64,000 nt of DNA from Psoroptes ovis (GCA_002943765.1 PQWQ01000021.1:1-64000); one strand, 5' to 3'; shown: positions 12,801 through 23,098, counted from the stretch's first letter. The notes: a model not told the origin generated them from the letters alone. Program-made: numbers and translations.

Positions 12801-15169
12801 AGTGACACGGGCGTTTTGCACTGTGATAGTATAAAGAGTGGCAGTTTTGGCGCGAAATTTTAAAAATTTTACTGACAGCTGATTGGCTAATTTCTGGTAA
12901 TTTTTCTCCACTTTCACGTAAACAAATAGCCAGAATTTGATTGGACACCCGAAACCATAGGTGTGGTTGATTCATCATTTTTTTGGGGTTATTTGGTGAC
13001 GCAAATACCTGGCGGTTTTTTGGCCGCCCGATATCCAGCCAATCGGTGAGTGTTTTTAAGGTTTCACTTCGAATTAATCAAAATTTTCCTCCTCCTCCTC
13101 CTGACCAATCAACCAATCAGAGTGTTCGGCACTGCGATAGCCGTATCCGCATTCTTAAACATGTTGTTGCCATGCGCAGCAAAAATGCATCCAGGTTACG
13201 TAATGTTCGTTCGAATATTACAAGGCCTAGTTGAAGGTGTTACATATCCAGCTTGTCACGGTATTTGGCGGCATTGGGCACCACCAATGGAGCGGTCTCG
13301 GTTGGCTACGCTTGCATTTTGTGGTTCATATGCTGGCGCTGTAGTCGGGCTGCCAATGTCAGGCCTGCTCACCGAGCTGCTTGGTTGGGAAACGTGTTTC
13401 TACTTTTATGGGATGCTAGGCCTTGCTTGGTATGCCATATGGCTATGGTTATCGTTCGAACGGCCATCAAAACATCCGACGATCACTAAGGAAGAATTGA
13501 ATTATATTGAAAATAGTCTGGGACCAGTGACCAGTAAACCGCCGACCGTGAGTATTTTAACCAATCAGAATCGATTAATTAATCCAAAATTGACCAATCA
13601 AATCTATCCATCCAACGCCTTTAACTACCACTCCCCCTACACCACCAAAAATAGCTTCATTCAACGCCCTGGAATCATATATTTCATTCAATGCCAGTAT
13701 ATGCGATTATTATCGCAAATTTTTGCCGTTCATGGACATTCTATTTGTTGTTGATATCACAACCAATGTATTTCAAAGAGGTTTTTAATTTTGATGTTGA
13801 AAAGGTAAGTTTGACCTTTGACCTTTCGGTCATTTGACCTTCATGAGCTTTGACCCTTTTCATCTCTGACCATCCGGCTCACGTTTTCTCATTTTTTCAC
13901 CCTTTTCGTTTGACAGTCGGGCCTACTGGGCGCATTACCACATCTATGCATGACCTTTGTCGTCCCTATTGGTGGCCATTTAGCCGATTATCTTCGCCGC
14001 TCGGGTCAGCTATCGACGACGAACGTTCGCAAGGTTTTCAATTGCGGCGGTTTTGGTATGGAAGCGTTTTTCCTCATTTTGGTCGGCAGCACCGATAACA
14101 CTACGTTTGCGATTATTTGTTTGACGCTGGCCGTTGGGTTCTCGGGTTTCGCCATCTCCGGTAAGTCTTTGACCTTTCACCCCATCGATTAATTTGATTC
14201 CTGGAGCCATTCATATATTCAGTAATCAACTAAATTTTGATTAATTTTTTCTTATGATTTTCAATCCATGATGATGACATAATCGTCGCTGATTATCGTC
14301 GTTGTCCATGACCTCATCCATCTCCATGACCTTGTCCATATTTGACCATTTTTTCGATTACTGTGTCAATGTGTCATTGAATTTTGCTTCAATCAGTCAA
14401 GCAAATTAAAATTCAAAGACCTTTGACCTTTGACCAGTTTTTAAATTTTTTAAAATTACTTCAAGGTTAATTGAAGGTTAATTAATTAATTCGATTAAAT
14501 TTCAAAGGATTTAATGTTAATCATTTGGATATTGCCCCCCGGTATGCATCCATATTGATGGGCATATCCAATGGGTTCGGTACGTTGGCCGGTATGCTTT
14601 GTCCGATTGTCGTTAATTTGATGACCAAAGAAAAGGTTTGAACCTTCATGGATTCATTTATTAACCTTTTGATTAACCTCTTTAATTATTCATTCGATCA
14701 ATTTTAGACACCAGCCGAATGGCAAGACGTGTTCATATTGGCCGGCATAATCCATTTGGGTGGTGTAATATTCTATGGAATTTACGCCTCGGGCGAACTC
14801 CAATACTGGTCCGAACCGGCCAAAGAAGATCAATTACCGATGGAAGAAACTGGTGGATTACAGCCACAGCTACCGCCACCTACCGGCAATGAATATGGTT
14901 ATCAAACAGCTACTGATCCTACATCACAATGGAATGACGCAAATACCGCTTATCAATCATGGAACACCCCTGCGGTAGGTGGCGCTACTAATCCATTCGG
15001 GCAGCCACCGCCGCCGCCAGCATCCACGGCGTATGATCCAAATCAAGCATGGGATCAAGCCCCGCAATCCGCTACGCATTATGGTACCATAGATCACCAA
15101 CAACAGCAGCAGCAGTCACAATTCTATGAAACACGTGCTCAATATGTTCAACCGGGGTCAGGTTATTGA
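6882..15169 (+). CDS. VGlut: Vesicular glutamate transporter (SLC17A6/7/8 family)
   Basis: Proton-driven loader of glutamate into synaptic vesicles, by clear homology. Exons: 6882-6958, 10690-10755, 10847-11081, then an unresolved small exon, 12934-13045, 13121-13547, 13655-13804, 13917-14160, 14508-14635, 14708-15169. All joins shown are phase-compatible. Diagnostic segments are ISFGIRCNMGVAIV in TM1, FFWGYLVTQIPGGFLAA in TM2, the MFS/SLC17 motif RILQGLVEGVTYPACHG with WAPPMERSR, and FCRSWTFYLLLISQP. The start has the sequence MPIDFDNALAVAKQ, and the C-terminal tail after the last membrane segment is Gln/Pro-rich (PPPPPAS, QQQQQQS). Exon 11081 ends in phase 0 but 12934 needs one preceding base, so an exon of length 3n+1 lies between them. 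The visible parts sum to 633 aa. Confidence 0.93.
7657..7738. mobile_element. Mariner-type MITE (82 bp)
   Basis: TTAGGTTGTCCGGTAAG...CTTTTAGGACAACCTAA within VGlut intron 1. No TA duplication is visible at this copy. Confidence 0.85.
7822..7903. mobile_element. Mariner-type MITE (82 bp)
   Basis: TTAGATTGTCCGGAAAG...CTTTCCGGACAACCTAA. The inner GATTAACCAGAATGAA places it with the subgroup at 37924, 56696 and 58772. It lies within VGlut intron 1. Confidence 0.85.
8309..8388. mobile_element. Mariner-type MITE (80 bp)
   Basis: TTAGGTTGTCCCATAAG...CTTATGGGACAACCTAA, TA-flanked. Nearly perfect stem through GTTCTTGCCGTTTTT / AAAAACAGCAAGAAC. Confidence 0.9.
8645..8725. mobile_element. Mariner-type MITE (81 bp)
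   Basis: TTAGGTTGTCCCAAAAG...CTTTTCGGACAACCTAA, TA-flanked, inner GATATCGATCGGCAA. It lies within VGlut intron 1. Confidence 0.9.
9800..9900 (+). repeat. Two-hairpin dispersed repeat
   Basis: First stem AACGGCATGGTCACGTT (9800-9816, imperfect). Second stem GCCCGAGCGACGCTCGGGC (9844-9862, perfect 7-bp arms). It is followed by the recurrent CGACAGTTT motif near 9890. Same architecture as the copies at 12750 and 58466. Confidence 0.75.
11082..12933 (+). other. VGlut intron region with one missing small exon
   Basis: Lies between a strong GTAAGT donor at 11082 and the exon that starts at 12934 (GAA TTT GAT TGG reading). Phase requires an additional exon of length 3n+1 here. The open stretch ending in TTCAG before GTGAGG at 12675 has a usable donor but no phase-compatible acceptor that I could find. 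The rest is GGAAA/TTTCC sequence, CCT repeats and a two-hairpin repeat. Confidence 0.5.
12732..12880 (+). repeat. Two-hairpin dispersed repeat
   Basis: A small stem AACGC...GCGTT (12732-12748), then AACGTGATGGTCACGTT (12750-12766), then GCCCGTGAGTGACACGGGC (12794-12812), then ACTGACAGCT at 12871. Both main stems are perfect. Relative to the CTCGGGC class, the stem has swapped A-T for T-A. Confidence 0.8.
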
Positions 15170-16022
15170 AGGTTAACCAGCACCTTGAACAGCAGGCTTA
15201 GCAACTTTTGATCTGCTTATTCAAAAATTAAGTAAGACTTAACCTTCAATATTAACCTTCAAATGAAAAGAAAAGAAAAAAATCGATCATTCACAAACAT
15301 CATAACGACTATTTCTACCCATTCAGTAAATAACATAAACTGACAATAATGCTGACAATCGTAAGCAATCATCACCAAAAAAAAAAATTCAAAAAATGTC
15401 GACTATTTTAACATTGCCTTTAGCTAATACATCATCAATAAGTCATATTCTACGTGTAGCTACTGCTGCTGCTATTTTAACCAAATTTGGAGCCCTTAAA
15501 TACAAAATTGTTACACTTCTTGGAAATTTACATTATTTGAATTATTGATGCAAGAATGAATGAGACATTCATCGATATCGTTATCAAAGATGAAGAATCA
15601 CCCTTATAACTATGTTTAATCTATCTAATTACAATCGATTACCGCTAAGATTATGTTAATTAAGCCATCGCAGTAATTTAAGGCTCAACATAGAGAACCT
15701 ATAAGCACTTACATAAGCCTTTGTCGCCAATAATAATTTGATAACCATTAATAAGATGATTCATATTCAAAAAAAAAAAAAAAAAAAACAATAACCTTCC
15801 GATTAACCTTTGGAGTATTAACCTTTTCAAGATACCTTGCCAAGATAATGAACCTTCAAACGTTTAAAAACCGTTAACCTTCAATATGATATTAACCTTC
15901 AATGTAGATAAAAATGTGTATCATTCACATATACCATAATACATAGCAATAATAATTTAAAAGTTTCAAATTGAATCATAATTAATTAATTATCATCATT
16001 CATAACTAATTAATTAATTGAT

Positions 16023-16052
16023 TAATTAATTAGTTAATTAACTAATTAATTA
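16023..16052. repeat. 30-bp perfect palindrome of ATTA/TAAT words
   Basis: Centred in GTTAATTAAC, with 15-bp arms that are exact reverse complements. It lies inside a longer run of ATTAATTA-type sequence, so simple-sequence origin is likely. Confidence 0.8.
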
Positions 16053-16560
16053 TGATAATTATCATTGCGTCAAAACAATCAAAAATATGTTTTGAATTTA
16101 TTCATTTTTTTTTTTTTTTTGTAACGTCGTTTATGAATTTTTCATTTTCAGTCATTTTTTTTTCAATTCCATTCAATGTCATACATCCATTGATGATCAC
16201 CCAACTGATCACTTTATCAGTTAACCTTCGACCTTTGACGGTCAGCCAATAGGCTACTAGGCCAATAGGTTGATAACCTGAAGGTTAACCGGTTGAAGGT
16301 TAACCCACACCTGATCAATCGATTTGTATCATTCATATATTTCATTACAAAAAGACTATCATCATCATCATCATTATCATCTAAAACATGACACACATTC
16401 ATAAATGAAATTATATATTTATTTATTTATTCATCTATTCAATAATGACATATATGAACATTTTCATTGATCCATTCATAGACAATCATAAATACTGAAA
16501 TTTTATTTTTTGTGATTCATTTTTTTTTGGTTCATTACTTATCATCATTCATAAATAACG

Positions 16561-16580
16561 TGTGTGTGTGTGTGTGTGTG
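16561..16580. repeat. (GT)n microsatellite
   Basis: Twenty bases of uninterrupted GT followed by GT-rich sequence to about 16630. Confidence 0.9.
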
Positions 16581-17411
16581 TACTTACTTTGTCTATCTTT
16601 ATTCATGTGTGTACATGTGTGTGTGTGATTTACATTTATTTGATTAACCTCCATTCGAATAGAGGGCGCATTAGCCAAAATAGGGTTAACCCTCGACCAA
16701 ATCTTAACACTGAAACCTTGCTGGATGCGTCAGTGAACTATTATCACTGTACAAAATCACTTGACAATCATCAAATAGCGTCTTATGACTAATGACCTTG
16801 ATTAATCACTTATCAATCCATTTACCACCATTGATCAACAACAACAACAACAATAAATACACCCATAATCTCAATAATCATCTAATCAAAATTTCAGTCT
16901 AAATATCAATCAATCATTGAATACATGAAAAACCCTTATGCGAGAAAAATTTTGAATTTTCATAAATTTTATTTAGAATTCTTTTTTTGCGATTTCTTCT
17001 CTTTGAATTCGTTATTCTTTCTGCGCATGCGCCTGTTGCTCTAGCTCTTGCGGCGCTTACTCTTATTGCGCATGCTCCAGTTGCGCTTATTTTTAATTGC
17101 GATCATTACTTGTCATGTTACTACTGTTGTTAATATAGCCGCCATGTTTTTTGTTGATTTTTTGTTGTTTTTGTTTAATTTGTGTAAATAACTGAATTAA
17201 TTACTGAATTTTAATTATTTATTTAATTTAACTAAATCAAATTTAATTTAACTGAATTAATTTTAATTGTGTTTTCTTTTTTCGTCATCGAAAAAAAAAT
17301 TATCACTGAATTGTCACTAATAATTGTTTATAAATATATGTGTTTGAAGCTATTGTTTTGAATTAAAAATTTAATTATTTTAAATTTTTCGAAAACTGAA
17401 TTAAATTTAAT

Positions 17412-18824
17412 TTAGTTCAGCTGCGGCTGCTGCTGCTCGAATATCCGCTTGATCACGGCGGCTTTGCGATCAGCTTCGGCTGCAGCGGCCGCTGCTACCG
17501 CTGCGTTCTTAAGCTGCTGCTGGTCGTCATCCATGTTCATCGGTGCATCGTCCAATCCGGTAGCGGCTGTTTGCGGCAGTTCTGCGTCTTCATCCATTTG
17601 CGTATGTTTCAACAGCAACCGCAGCTGATCCATGATACTTTGCCTCAAGTTATTCTCCTCTTTTCGAAGGTCATCGCTGGTCTGGATGGTGATTTTCTTG
17701 TCCTTCGATTGCTGCGGAGTCGGCCCGGTCAGCAATTGCGTCAAAAGGTCCATCATTGACCATCGGATAGTTTTGGCCGGTTGATTACTTGCGATAGTTG
17801 CGCCACCTGGCTTAGTTTGGTCGCTGTTTTTGTCGCTGGCTTCGCCAGCGGTTGAATCGGCAGGGGCACTGGTCGATTGCGTGCCCTCGGCCGCTGCGTC
17901 AGCCGCTTGACCATCGGCATCGTCGCTTTTACCGGCAAACATGCTTGGCGCATGCGCATCGCCGTCGTCGTCTTTGCTGAACGAATCAAACAATGACTGG
18001 TCAAATATCGTCTGTAGCGAACTGGTCAGTGGTTCGGTACTCGGCAGCTGGCCACCACCGCTATTTGCGGCCGTATTTTGTTGCTGCGCAGCGTAGAGCA
18101 AATACGGGAGGATGGATGATGCTACGTCGCCGTTGGTGTTGTCAAAGGTTGGTACCTGAGGCATTGATGAGGTCATCGGTGGCATTGATGCTCCAGACTG
18201 CGCCATCAGGCTCGGAGCCAATTTGACCATCAACCGACTCAACGTGTTCACGATGTTCAATGCCAAATCCAGTTTAACTTCGATGCGGTCAAATTTGACC
18301 AGTGACAAGTTGACCAACTGCGCAAGCGCAAACAATATATGGTTCTGATCACTGATATCATCACCATGGTTCGGCTGGCCATGTTTATGATCTTCACCGC
18401 CATCTTTTTCATCATCATCTTTGTCATTTTCATCCAGAGGCACCGGTGGACCTAAGGGTTCGATTTCAACGTCCAAATTGGCGGGTATCGGCCCTGCTGG
18501 TAGCGCCGCCAGTGGTTGACCATAGTAGATGCCCGGGTGATAGGGTTTCGGTACACATTGATAATATTTCATCGAATAAATAAGTCCGGCCGGACAGGGG
18601 GGCAACTGGGGTATGTGTTGATATTTTTTAGGGATGATTTTATGGCTAAAAAGTTTCACAGGTGCTTGCGGTAGCTGCAGCGGTGGCGCTGGTGCTGGTT
18701 GTACGATCAGTTGAAGTTCATTTTTTTTATCAGGTTTCTTCGTATCGCCTTCGGCATTTGTCGATATGATCGATGGTAAAAGCAAGATGAAGGTTATCAC
18801 GGAGGTTAATTGAAGGTTAAACAT
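17412..18824 (-). CDS. Secreted Pro/Ala/Asp-rich protein, unrecognised (470 aa)
   Basis: Single uninterrupted frame. The start is set by a classical signal peptide, MFNLQLTSVITFILLLPS, with likely cleavage after STNA (about residue 24). Then follows a Pro-rich region (LQLPQAPVK, 45-60), one short cysteine loop CPAGLIYSMKYYQC (about 77-90), an acidic patch DENDKDDDEKDGGEDHKHG (about 130-150), an amphipathic helix-like block (FDRIEVKLDLALNIV, about 178-192), and long Ala/Ser/Asp/Gln-rich low complexity to the C-terminus. No domain is recognised; the two-Cys loop is too short for a chitin-binding peritrophin. A TATA-like box lies 76 bp upstream. It is the first of four minus-strand secreted-protein genes in a row. 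Confidence 0.8.
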   Translation of the reverse strand: MFNLQLTSVITFILLLPSIISTNAEGDTKKPDKKNELQLIVQPAPAPPLQLPQAPVKLFSHKIIPKKYQHIPQLPPCPAGLIYSMKYYQCVPKPYHPGIYYGQPLAALPAGPIPANLDVEIEPLGPPVPLDENDKDDDEKDGGEDHKHGQPNHGDDISDQNHILFALAQLVNLSLVKFDRIEVKLDLALNIVNTLSRLMVKLAPSLMAQSGASMPPMTSSMPQVPTFDNTNGDVASSILPYLLYAAQQQNTAANSGGGQLPSTEPLTSSLQTIFDQSLFDSFSKDDDGDAHAPSMFAGKSDDADGQAADAAAEGTQSTSAPADSTAGEASDKNSDQTKPGGATIASNQPAKTIRWSMMDLLTQLLTGPTPQQSKDKKITIQTSDDLRKEENNLRQSIMDQLRLLLKHTQMDEDAELPQTAATGLDDAPMNMDDDQQQLKNAAVAAAAAAEADRKAAVIKRIFEQQQPQLN

Positions 18825-18899
18825 GATTTATAATTACACAGATAAAAATTTCGGTTTTGAAAAGATTAAAAAAGATTCGAAATTCGAGCATTCGATGGC

Positions 18900-18907
18900 T
18901 ATTTATA
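18900..18907 (-). promoter_or_regulatory. TATA box of the 470-aa secreted protein gene
   Basis: On the minus strand this reads TATAAATA within ATCATATAAATAGCC, 76 bp upstream of the ATG at 18824. That spacing allows a start site about 30 bp downstream and a short 5' UTR. Confidence 0.55.
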
Positions 18908-19050
18908 TGATTTACATTTAGCCGGTGTAAAAAGGGGGAGAGACTGGCGAGTAGGGAGAAGGTGGAGGGGAGAAATCTCCAAAATTACAATCCTACTACT
19001 GGCGCTAAACGAAAAAACCCGTTTTAGTTTAACAGCTTTCAACTGGCTAA

Positions 19051-19140
19051 GCCCGTGTCTGTCACGGGCATTTTTGTCTTATTACATGCATCTGCTGACA
19101 GCTTTGAGTGAGTTTTTATGGAAATGAGCTGACTGTTATG
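19051..19140 (+). repeat. Two-hairpin-family repeat (second stem and tail)
   Basis: GCCCGTGTCTGTCACGGGC at 19051-19069, then CTGACAGCTTTG starting at 19095, then GCTGACTGTTATGGCGC near 19128. The order and spacing match the copies at 27111, 37243 and 58509. Confidence 0.75.
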
Positions 19141-19324
19141 GCGCTATTTTAACCCTTTGATTACTCAAAAAAAAAAAAAAAAAAAAATGTAAACAAAGCA
19201 ATTAAAAGCAAAATGATAAACAAATGAAATGTGATCAGATTTATTTTCGAATTCAAATAAAATCACGAAATTTTTTTTTTTTTTTTTTGAATTTGACAGA
19301 AGTATTTAGTCACGAACAAGTTGA

Positions 19325-19330
19325 TTTATT
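19325..19330 (-). terminator. Poly(A) signal of the Gly/Ser-rich secreted gene
   Basis: TTTATT on the plus strand (AATAAA on the minus strand), about 110 nt beyond the stop codon of the 242-aa gene. Position and strand fit, but a single hexamer is weak evidence. Confidence 0.4.
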
Positions 19331-19439
19331 AGTTGATTGATTGATTGGTTGTTGTTTGATATATGAGATGTGATAATTTGGCCAATAAAAAAAAAATCGA
19401 AAAAAAATCCACAAATGACATGTCAGCCCCCCCCCGTGT

Positions 19440-20227
19440 TCATAGAAATCCACGACCACTACCAATACCACCGCCGAGTAATGAATCAAGGGGGGAATTA
19501 CCGAACAATGATCCAGTTGATCGGCGTCCGCCGGATCCACCGAATCCCGAAACCAATGATCGTGATGAGTCGACAGCTGATGATACGGCATTTTGTACGA
19601 AGCCGAGCGGGTTCCCGCCTGCGCCGCTGGCGCCACCGCCCAGGACGTCACCGAATGCACCGCCTAATCCGCTGCCTAGTCCGCCGCCGAGTCGGCGGCG
19701 GCTACCGATGCCGTCCAGGCCACCAATCGGTAAGAGGTCGCTAGAAGAGGAGGAGGAGGAGGTTCGCTTCTTGTTGCCGCTTTTGCGGGATGATTTGCGA
19801 CAAATTTTCTTCGAATCCTTACAGTTGCCCAACGATGCCCCAGTTAAACGGTCAGATATTCGGTTCATCTGCGCTTGCGCCAAGAATGAATTACTGCAAC
19901 CGGCTTGTTTACCGGCCACTTTGAGGCCACCGCGTAGGCCAGCAGTGCAAGCCCGGTATTTTCGATACGCACTGATTTTTGAAAAAAATTAATTAGCCAA
20001 ATTCACACGTTGAAATAACTTGCAACTTACCAACATGGATTCGGATCACTGGTGGGCGCAAATTTTGTCAAACAATCACGCATACCACTCAGTATCAGCG
20101 CATCACATGTAAGTACATTTGAACCACCAAGTAATTGTGCTGATATTAATGGTGAATTATTTGTTATGGCGACCGCAACGAAAACAAATAAAGTTGTGGT
20201 CACAATTGTTACGTATGAACCATTCAT
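19440..20227 (-). CDS. Secreted cysteine protein of the CAYRKYRAC family, Gly/Ser-rich tail (242 aa)
   Basis: Exon 1 20227-20031, intron 20030-19972 (GTAAGT...CAG, 59 bp), exon 2 19971-19440. Phase 2 on both sides splits a Cys codon. The signal peptide is MNGSYVTIVTTTLFVFVAVA, cleaved near the region ISAQ. The mature part has the pattern CD-x5-SG-x3-C-x3-F-x-PT-x5-CC followed by AYRKYRACTAGLRGG, then a conserved SDRL block. The last 100 residues are Arg/Ser then Gly-rich (GGGLGSGLGGAFGDVLGGG). The same order of motifs and the same split codon occur in the gene at 21347, so the two are paralogues. I do not recognise the family. The Gly/Ser tail is absent from the paralogue and looks like an expansion. 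Confidence 0.8.
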
Positions 20228-20871
20228 TATTACGTTTAATTAATTAATTAATTAAATGATTAATTAATTAATTAAGTAATTAATTAAAGTAATTAATTGC
20301 TTGACTAAGTACTTAATTAAATGATTAATTAACCGAATACTTAATGATCGTTATGATTAATTAACTCGATAAATTAATTGACGATTCACTCAATTTCTCA
20401 ACTTGATTAGTCAATTGTGACTACTCCCGTTGACTGATCGAATGTTTAGTGAAATTGTTCGATTAATCGATTGTTTGACTGCTAAATAACTGAATTAATT
20501 GCTAAATTAGTTGATTAATTAATTAATTAATTAATGAGTTGACTGATCGAATGATCGAAAGGGTTTTTTTTCGCTTTGTTTTGTTTTGATTGAAATTAAT
20601 ACGACGTAAATTTGCGTAAATAAACAATTTTGCTTTTGTATGGTTTCGAAAAGGGGAAAATTTTTCCAAAAATGCCATCAAATGACATCAACAAACACAA
20701 AAAAAAACAAGTTGTATCAAATTGCTTGAATTTGTTGCAATCTTTTTTTTGTGAATTTTAATTTGATGGTGAAATGATGATCAAGAATCAATAAAATTTA
20801 AAAATTCATCTTCATAACCTGTCGAGACCGGCGAAAAACGTTTCTAAATTTGCGTTGTTTATAATGCCGCT

Positions 20872-20887
20872 GACGTAGTACTACGTC
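20872..20887. repeat. GACGTA palindrome, family copy 1
   Basis: GACGTAGTACTACGTC is a perfect 16-bp palindrome preceded by GCCGCT. Related sequence occurs at 36050 and 50909. Confidence 0.7.
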
Positions 20888-21170
20888 GTATTATCTATTC
20901 AGTATGATTGACTTTTGAAAGTTGCCGGCGTCTCGTGATTGGTTTCAGAAAACTCTTATGAAGCAGCTGAGAAGCGAAAAAATTTTCATTTCACTTGAAA
21001 AGTAAGCACGATAAATGAATTCACATGTTTATTTTTGGAATTGAATTTCTTGAATTAATCAAAAAGAATTAAAATGAGTGTTTATTCTTAGAAAAATTGA
21101 AAAAGGTGTGCCAATTTGTGTAATTATTGATGTGCATATAAAAAGAGAGAGAGAGAGTGAAGCAAGTGAT

Positions 21171-21252
21171 TGAGGCTGTCCGAAAAGTTTGTACCCCCTT
21201 TTTTAATGGTAATGTCCATTGAAAATCGGCCAAAACTTTTCGGACGACCCCA
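21171..21252. mobile_element. Mariner-type MITE (about 82 bp, diverged)
   Basis: Starts TGAGGCTGTCCGAAAAG and ends CTTTTCGGACGACCCCA. The inner GAAAATCGGCCAAAA places it with the subgroup at 25095. Confidence 0.8.
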
Positions 21253-21346
21253 AATTTGGTAATGGCAGGGTATTAATTAGTTGTTGATTAGTTAAATTAG
21301 TCAAATCACATGATGATGATGACCATCGAGAATCTTCACGTTGATA

Positions 21347-21811
21347 TTATCCTCGGTTACTGGACCTTGATGGACATGACTTCTTCGGGCATGAACTCAG
21401 TGGTAAGCCGACCAAGCGATCTGATACGGCCCATACGACTGGCATCGAAAATGATCGTGGTGGACAGCGGTCACGTGCTACGGCGAAGCTATGGCCATCC
21501 TTAAGGCCCTGGATACAGGCACGATATTTACGATATGCGCTTTTTGTAGGTCAAAAATTAAGTATAACTGGTTACGTAAGCTATGGTCATAATAATACTT
21601 ACCAACAAGAACCTTTAGATAAATTGGTTGGACCAAAATTACGCATACATGTGGCTACGCCAGAATAAACAATACGATCACATGAACCAAACACCGGTAT
21701 GTATCGGTCAAAATTACCAATCATTGAAAATATATCATTTAATTGTCCATCGACAACGGTTGTGGCCACAATAAATGTGACCATAGCAATAATAATTGCA
21801 AATGATTTCAT
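21347..21811 (-). CDS. Secreted cysteine protein of the CAYRKYRAC family, short form (133 aa)
   Basis: Exon 1 21811-21603, intron 21602-21540 (GTAAGT donor, AG acceptor, 63 bp), exon 2 21539-21347. The frame closes through a Cys codon split in phase 2. The signal peptide MKSFAIIIAMVTFIVATTVV is followed by VDGQ. The mature protein shows CDRIVYSGVATCMRNFGPT, SCC, AYRKYRACIQGLKDG, two further Cys, SDRLVGL, and a Lys/Ser/Cys-rich end. It aligns motif by motif with the gene at 19440 but lacks that gene's glycine-rich tail. The function is unknown. Such small secreted cysteine proteins may act in the gut, saliva or cuticle, but nothing here decides it. Confidence 0.78.
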
Positions 21812-22165
21812 TTTTAACCAATTGAACGCTGTTTCCTGAAGCTGATTGCGATTTGTTTACGAATATTTTTCTCGAAGCTAATTTTGACAAGTGCGGCAGA
21901 TGAGTGAAGAGTTAAAGCAAAGCTTCTAATGCGTATTTCCCTGTAAATCATAGGACAGACAGGATTATTGCTAATCAATGCCTGATCACTGCCTAATCAA
22001 ATACACCATCACAGTACTGCCAAAATCCTGTCGTACTAATTTCATATCCACACTGAAAACAATGTAATACTGGTCATCCTTGAAATCATTTTTCAGGGGA
22101 AAATTTCGCGGAATTTTTTTTTTGTTTTGAGAAAAATTTGAAAAATTCAAAATTTCGAAGTGCTA

Positions 22166-22179
22166 GCGCCATCTGGTGG
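22166..22179 (-). promoter_or_regulatory. CTCF-like site
   Basis: The minus strand reads CCACCAGATGGCGC, a full match to the vertebrate CTCF core CCASYAGRKGGCRS. Sequence match only; no binding is shown. Confidence 0.45.
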
Positions 22180-22326
22180 TCGAAATTGGAAACATTTCTG
22201 AAAATCTTTGAAATTATTATTGCAGCGCCCTCAGGTCAGCCGCACAAGTTGACATAGAAAGAAGCTCATTGGTTGAGCGCGTTTGGCAGATGAGTTGTCA
22301 TCCTCATTTTGGTTGGAAAGCAACCA

Positions 22327-22409
22327 TATATAAATCGGTTTTCAGTTTTGCTCAAAAGCAAGCAAAACATTATTTTGTACAATAATTGTTTTAAATTTGT
22401 GTAAATAAA
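22327..22409 (+). promoter_or_regulatory. Orphan TATA box with nearby AATAAA (possible LTR fragment)
   Basis: TATATAAAT at 22327 is followed by TCAGT at 22342, CTCAAAAG at 22351 and AATAAA at 22404. The close packing of a promoter and a poly(A) signal, with no coding frame, resembles the U3/R part of a retroviral-type LTR. No clear ends or target duplication were found. Confidence 0.35.
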
Positions 22410-22468
22410 ACCAAAATTTCATGAAAAATCTGCCCTGTCGTTACTTAACCAAATATTTGAAGACAGTG

Positions 22469-22482
22469 GCGCCATCTAGTGA
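22469..22482 (-). promoter_or_regulatory. CTCF-like site
   Basis: The minus strand reads TCACTAGATGGCGC, 13 of 14 positions of the CTCF core. Flanking bases resemble those of the site at 22166, so the two may derive from a duplicated module. Confidence 0.4.
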
Positions 22483-22849
22483 TCAAAATTGTAAGTTTTT
22501 TGAAAATTTTCCTAACCTGAATTTATTATCAATTGAAAAACTAGTGAAAAGCATCATTATCTGAAAAATCATTCAGATAAGACATATATGTATGAAACAT
22601 GATAAGACAATTGAACCCAGAGGCTATTATTTGATATAATTATCAAAATAGAATTAGCAGCAACAGCAACAATTCAATTGTTTCCAATTGTCTAAGTCTG
22701 ATGATATCATCCACCGATCAAATCGTGACTAATTAAGCCTTAAAAATAGAAGACTAATCAGAACTAATCACAGTGTAACAGGTATCAGGTTGTAACCATC
22801 AAATGATCATCCAGATGCTGGTCAAAAATGGTCGCTCAAAATCTGCTGC

Positions 22850-22905
22850 GAAAGCTGTCACCGCTTAAACGGCAAAAGGTGGAAATGCCCGAGCTGGACT
22901 CGGGC
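22850..22905 (-). repeat. Two-hairpin-family repeat, reverse orientation
   Basis: GCCCGAGCTGGACTCGGGC at 22887-22905. On the minus strand it is followed by GGCATTT and then TGACAGCTTT, as in the plus-oriented copies. Confidence 0.75.
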
Positions 22906-23092
22906 AAAGCCTTTGGCGAGCAGATCATCCAGAAATCATTCAGATGCTCCAAATCTAATCCAATTATGGTCTGGACATGATCTAAGACAATTGGGTAAAA
23001 TTAGCCTGGCGTGATGGGCACTGGCCAGTCATATTATGGACTAATGATTTTACCAGTGGGGGGTTGGGTTAAGAACGAAAAATTTGAGAAAT

Positions 23093-23098
23093 TTTATT
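23093..23098 (-). terminator. Poly(A) signal of the 130-aa secreted gene
   Basis: TTTATT on the plus strand gives AATAAA on the minus strand, 53 nt beyond the stop codon at 23151. Confidence 0.5.

Larger units (their letters stand above)
15170..17411. other. Intergenic / 3' flank of VGlut
   Basis: AT-rich. It contains an A-run at about 15772, a 30-bp AATT-type palindrome (16023-16052), a T-run near 16107, (GT)n at 16561-16580 and scattered AATAAA-like words such as at 16851. The VGlut 3' UTR must end within it, but I cannot place the site. A TTTATT on the plus strand at 17218 could be the poly(A) signal of the minus-strand gene to the right. Confidence 0.55.

Noticed and set aside
19363..19992. 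209-codon plus-strand Pro-rich frame
   Set aside because: It is the exact antisense of the Gly/Ser/Arg-rich exon of the 242-aa secreted gene, which has a signal peptide and a paralogue supporting the minus strand.
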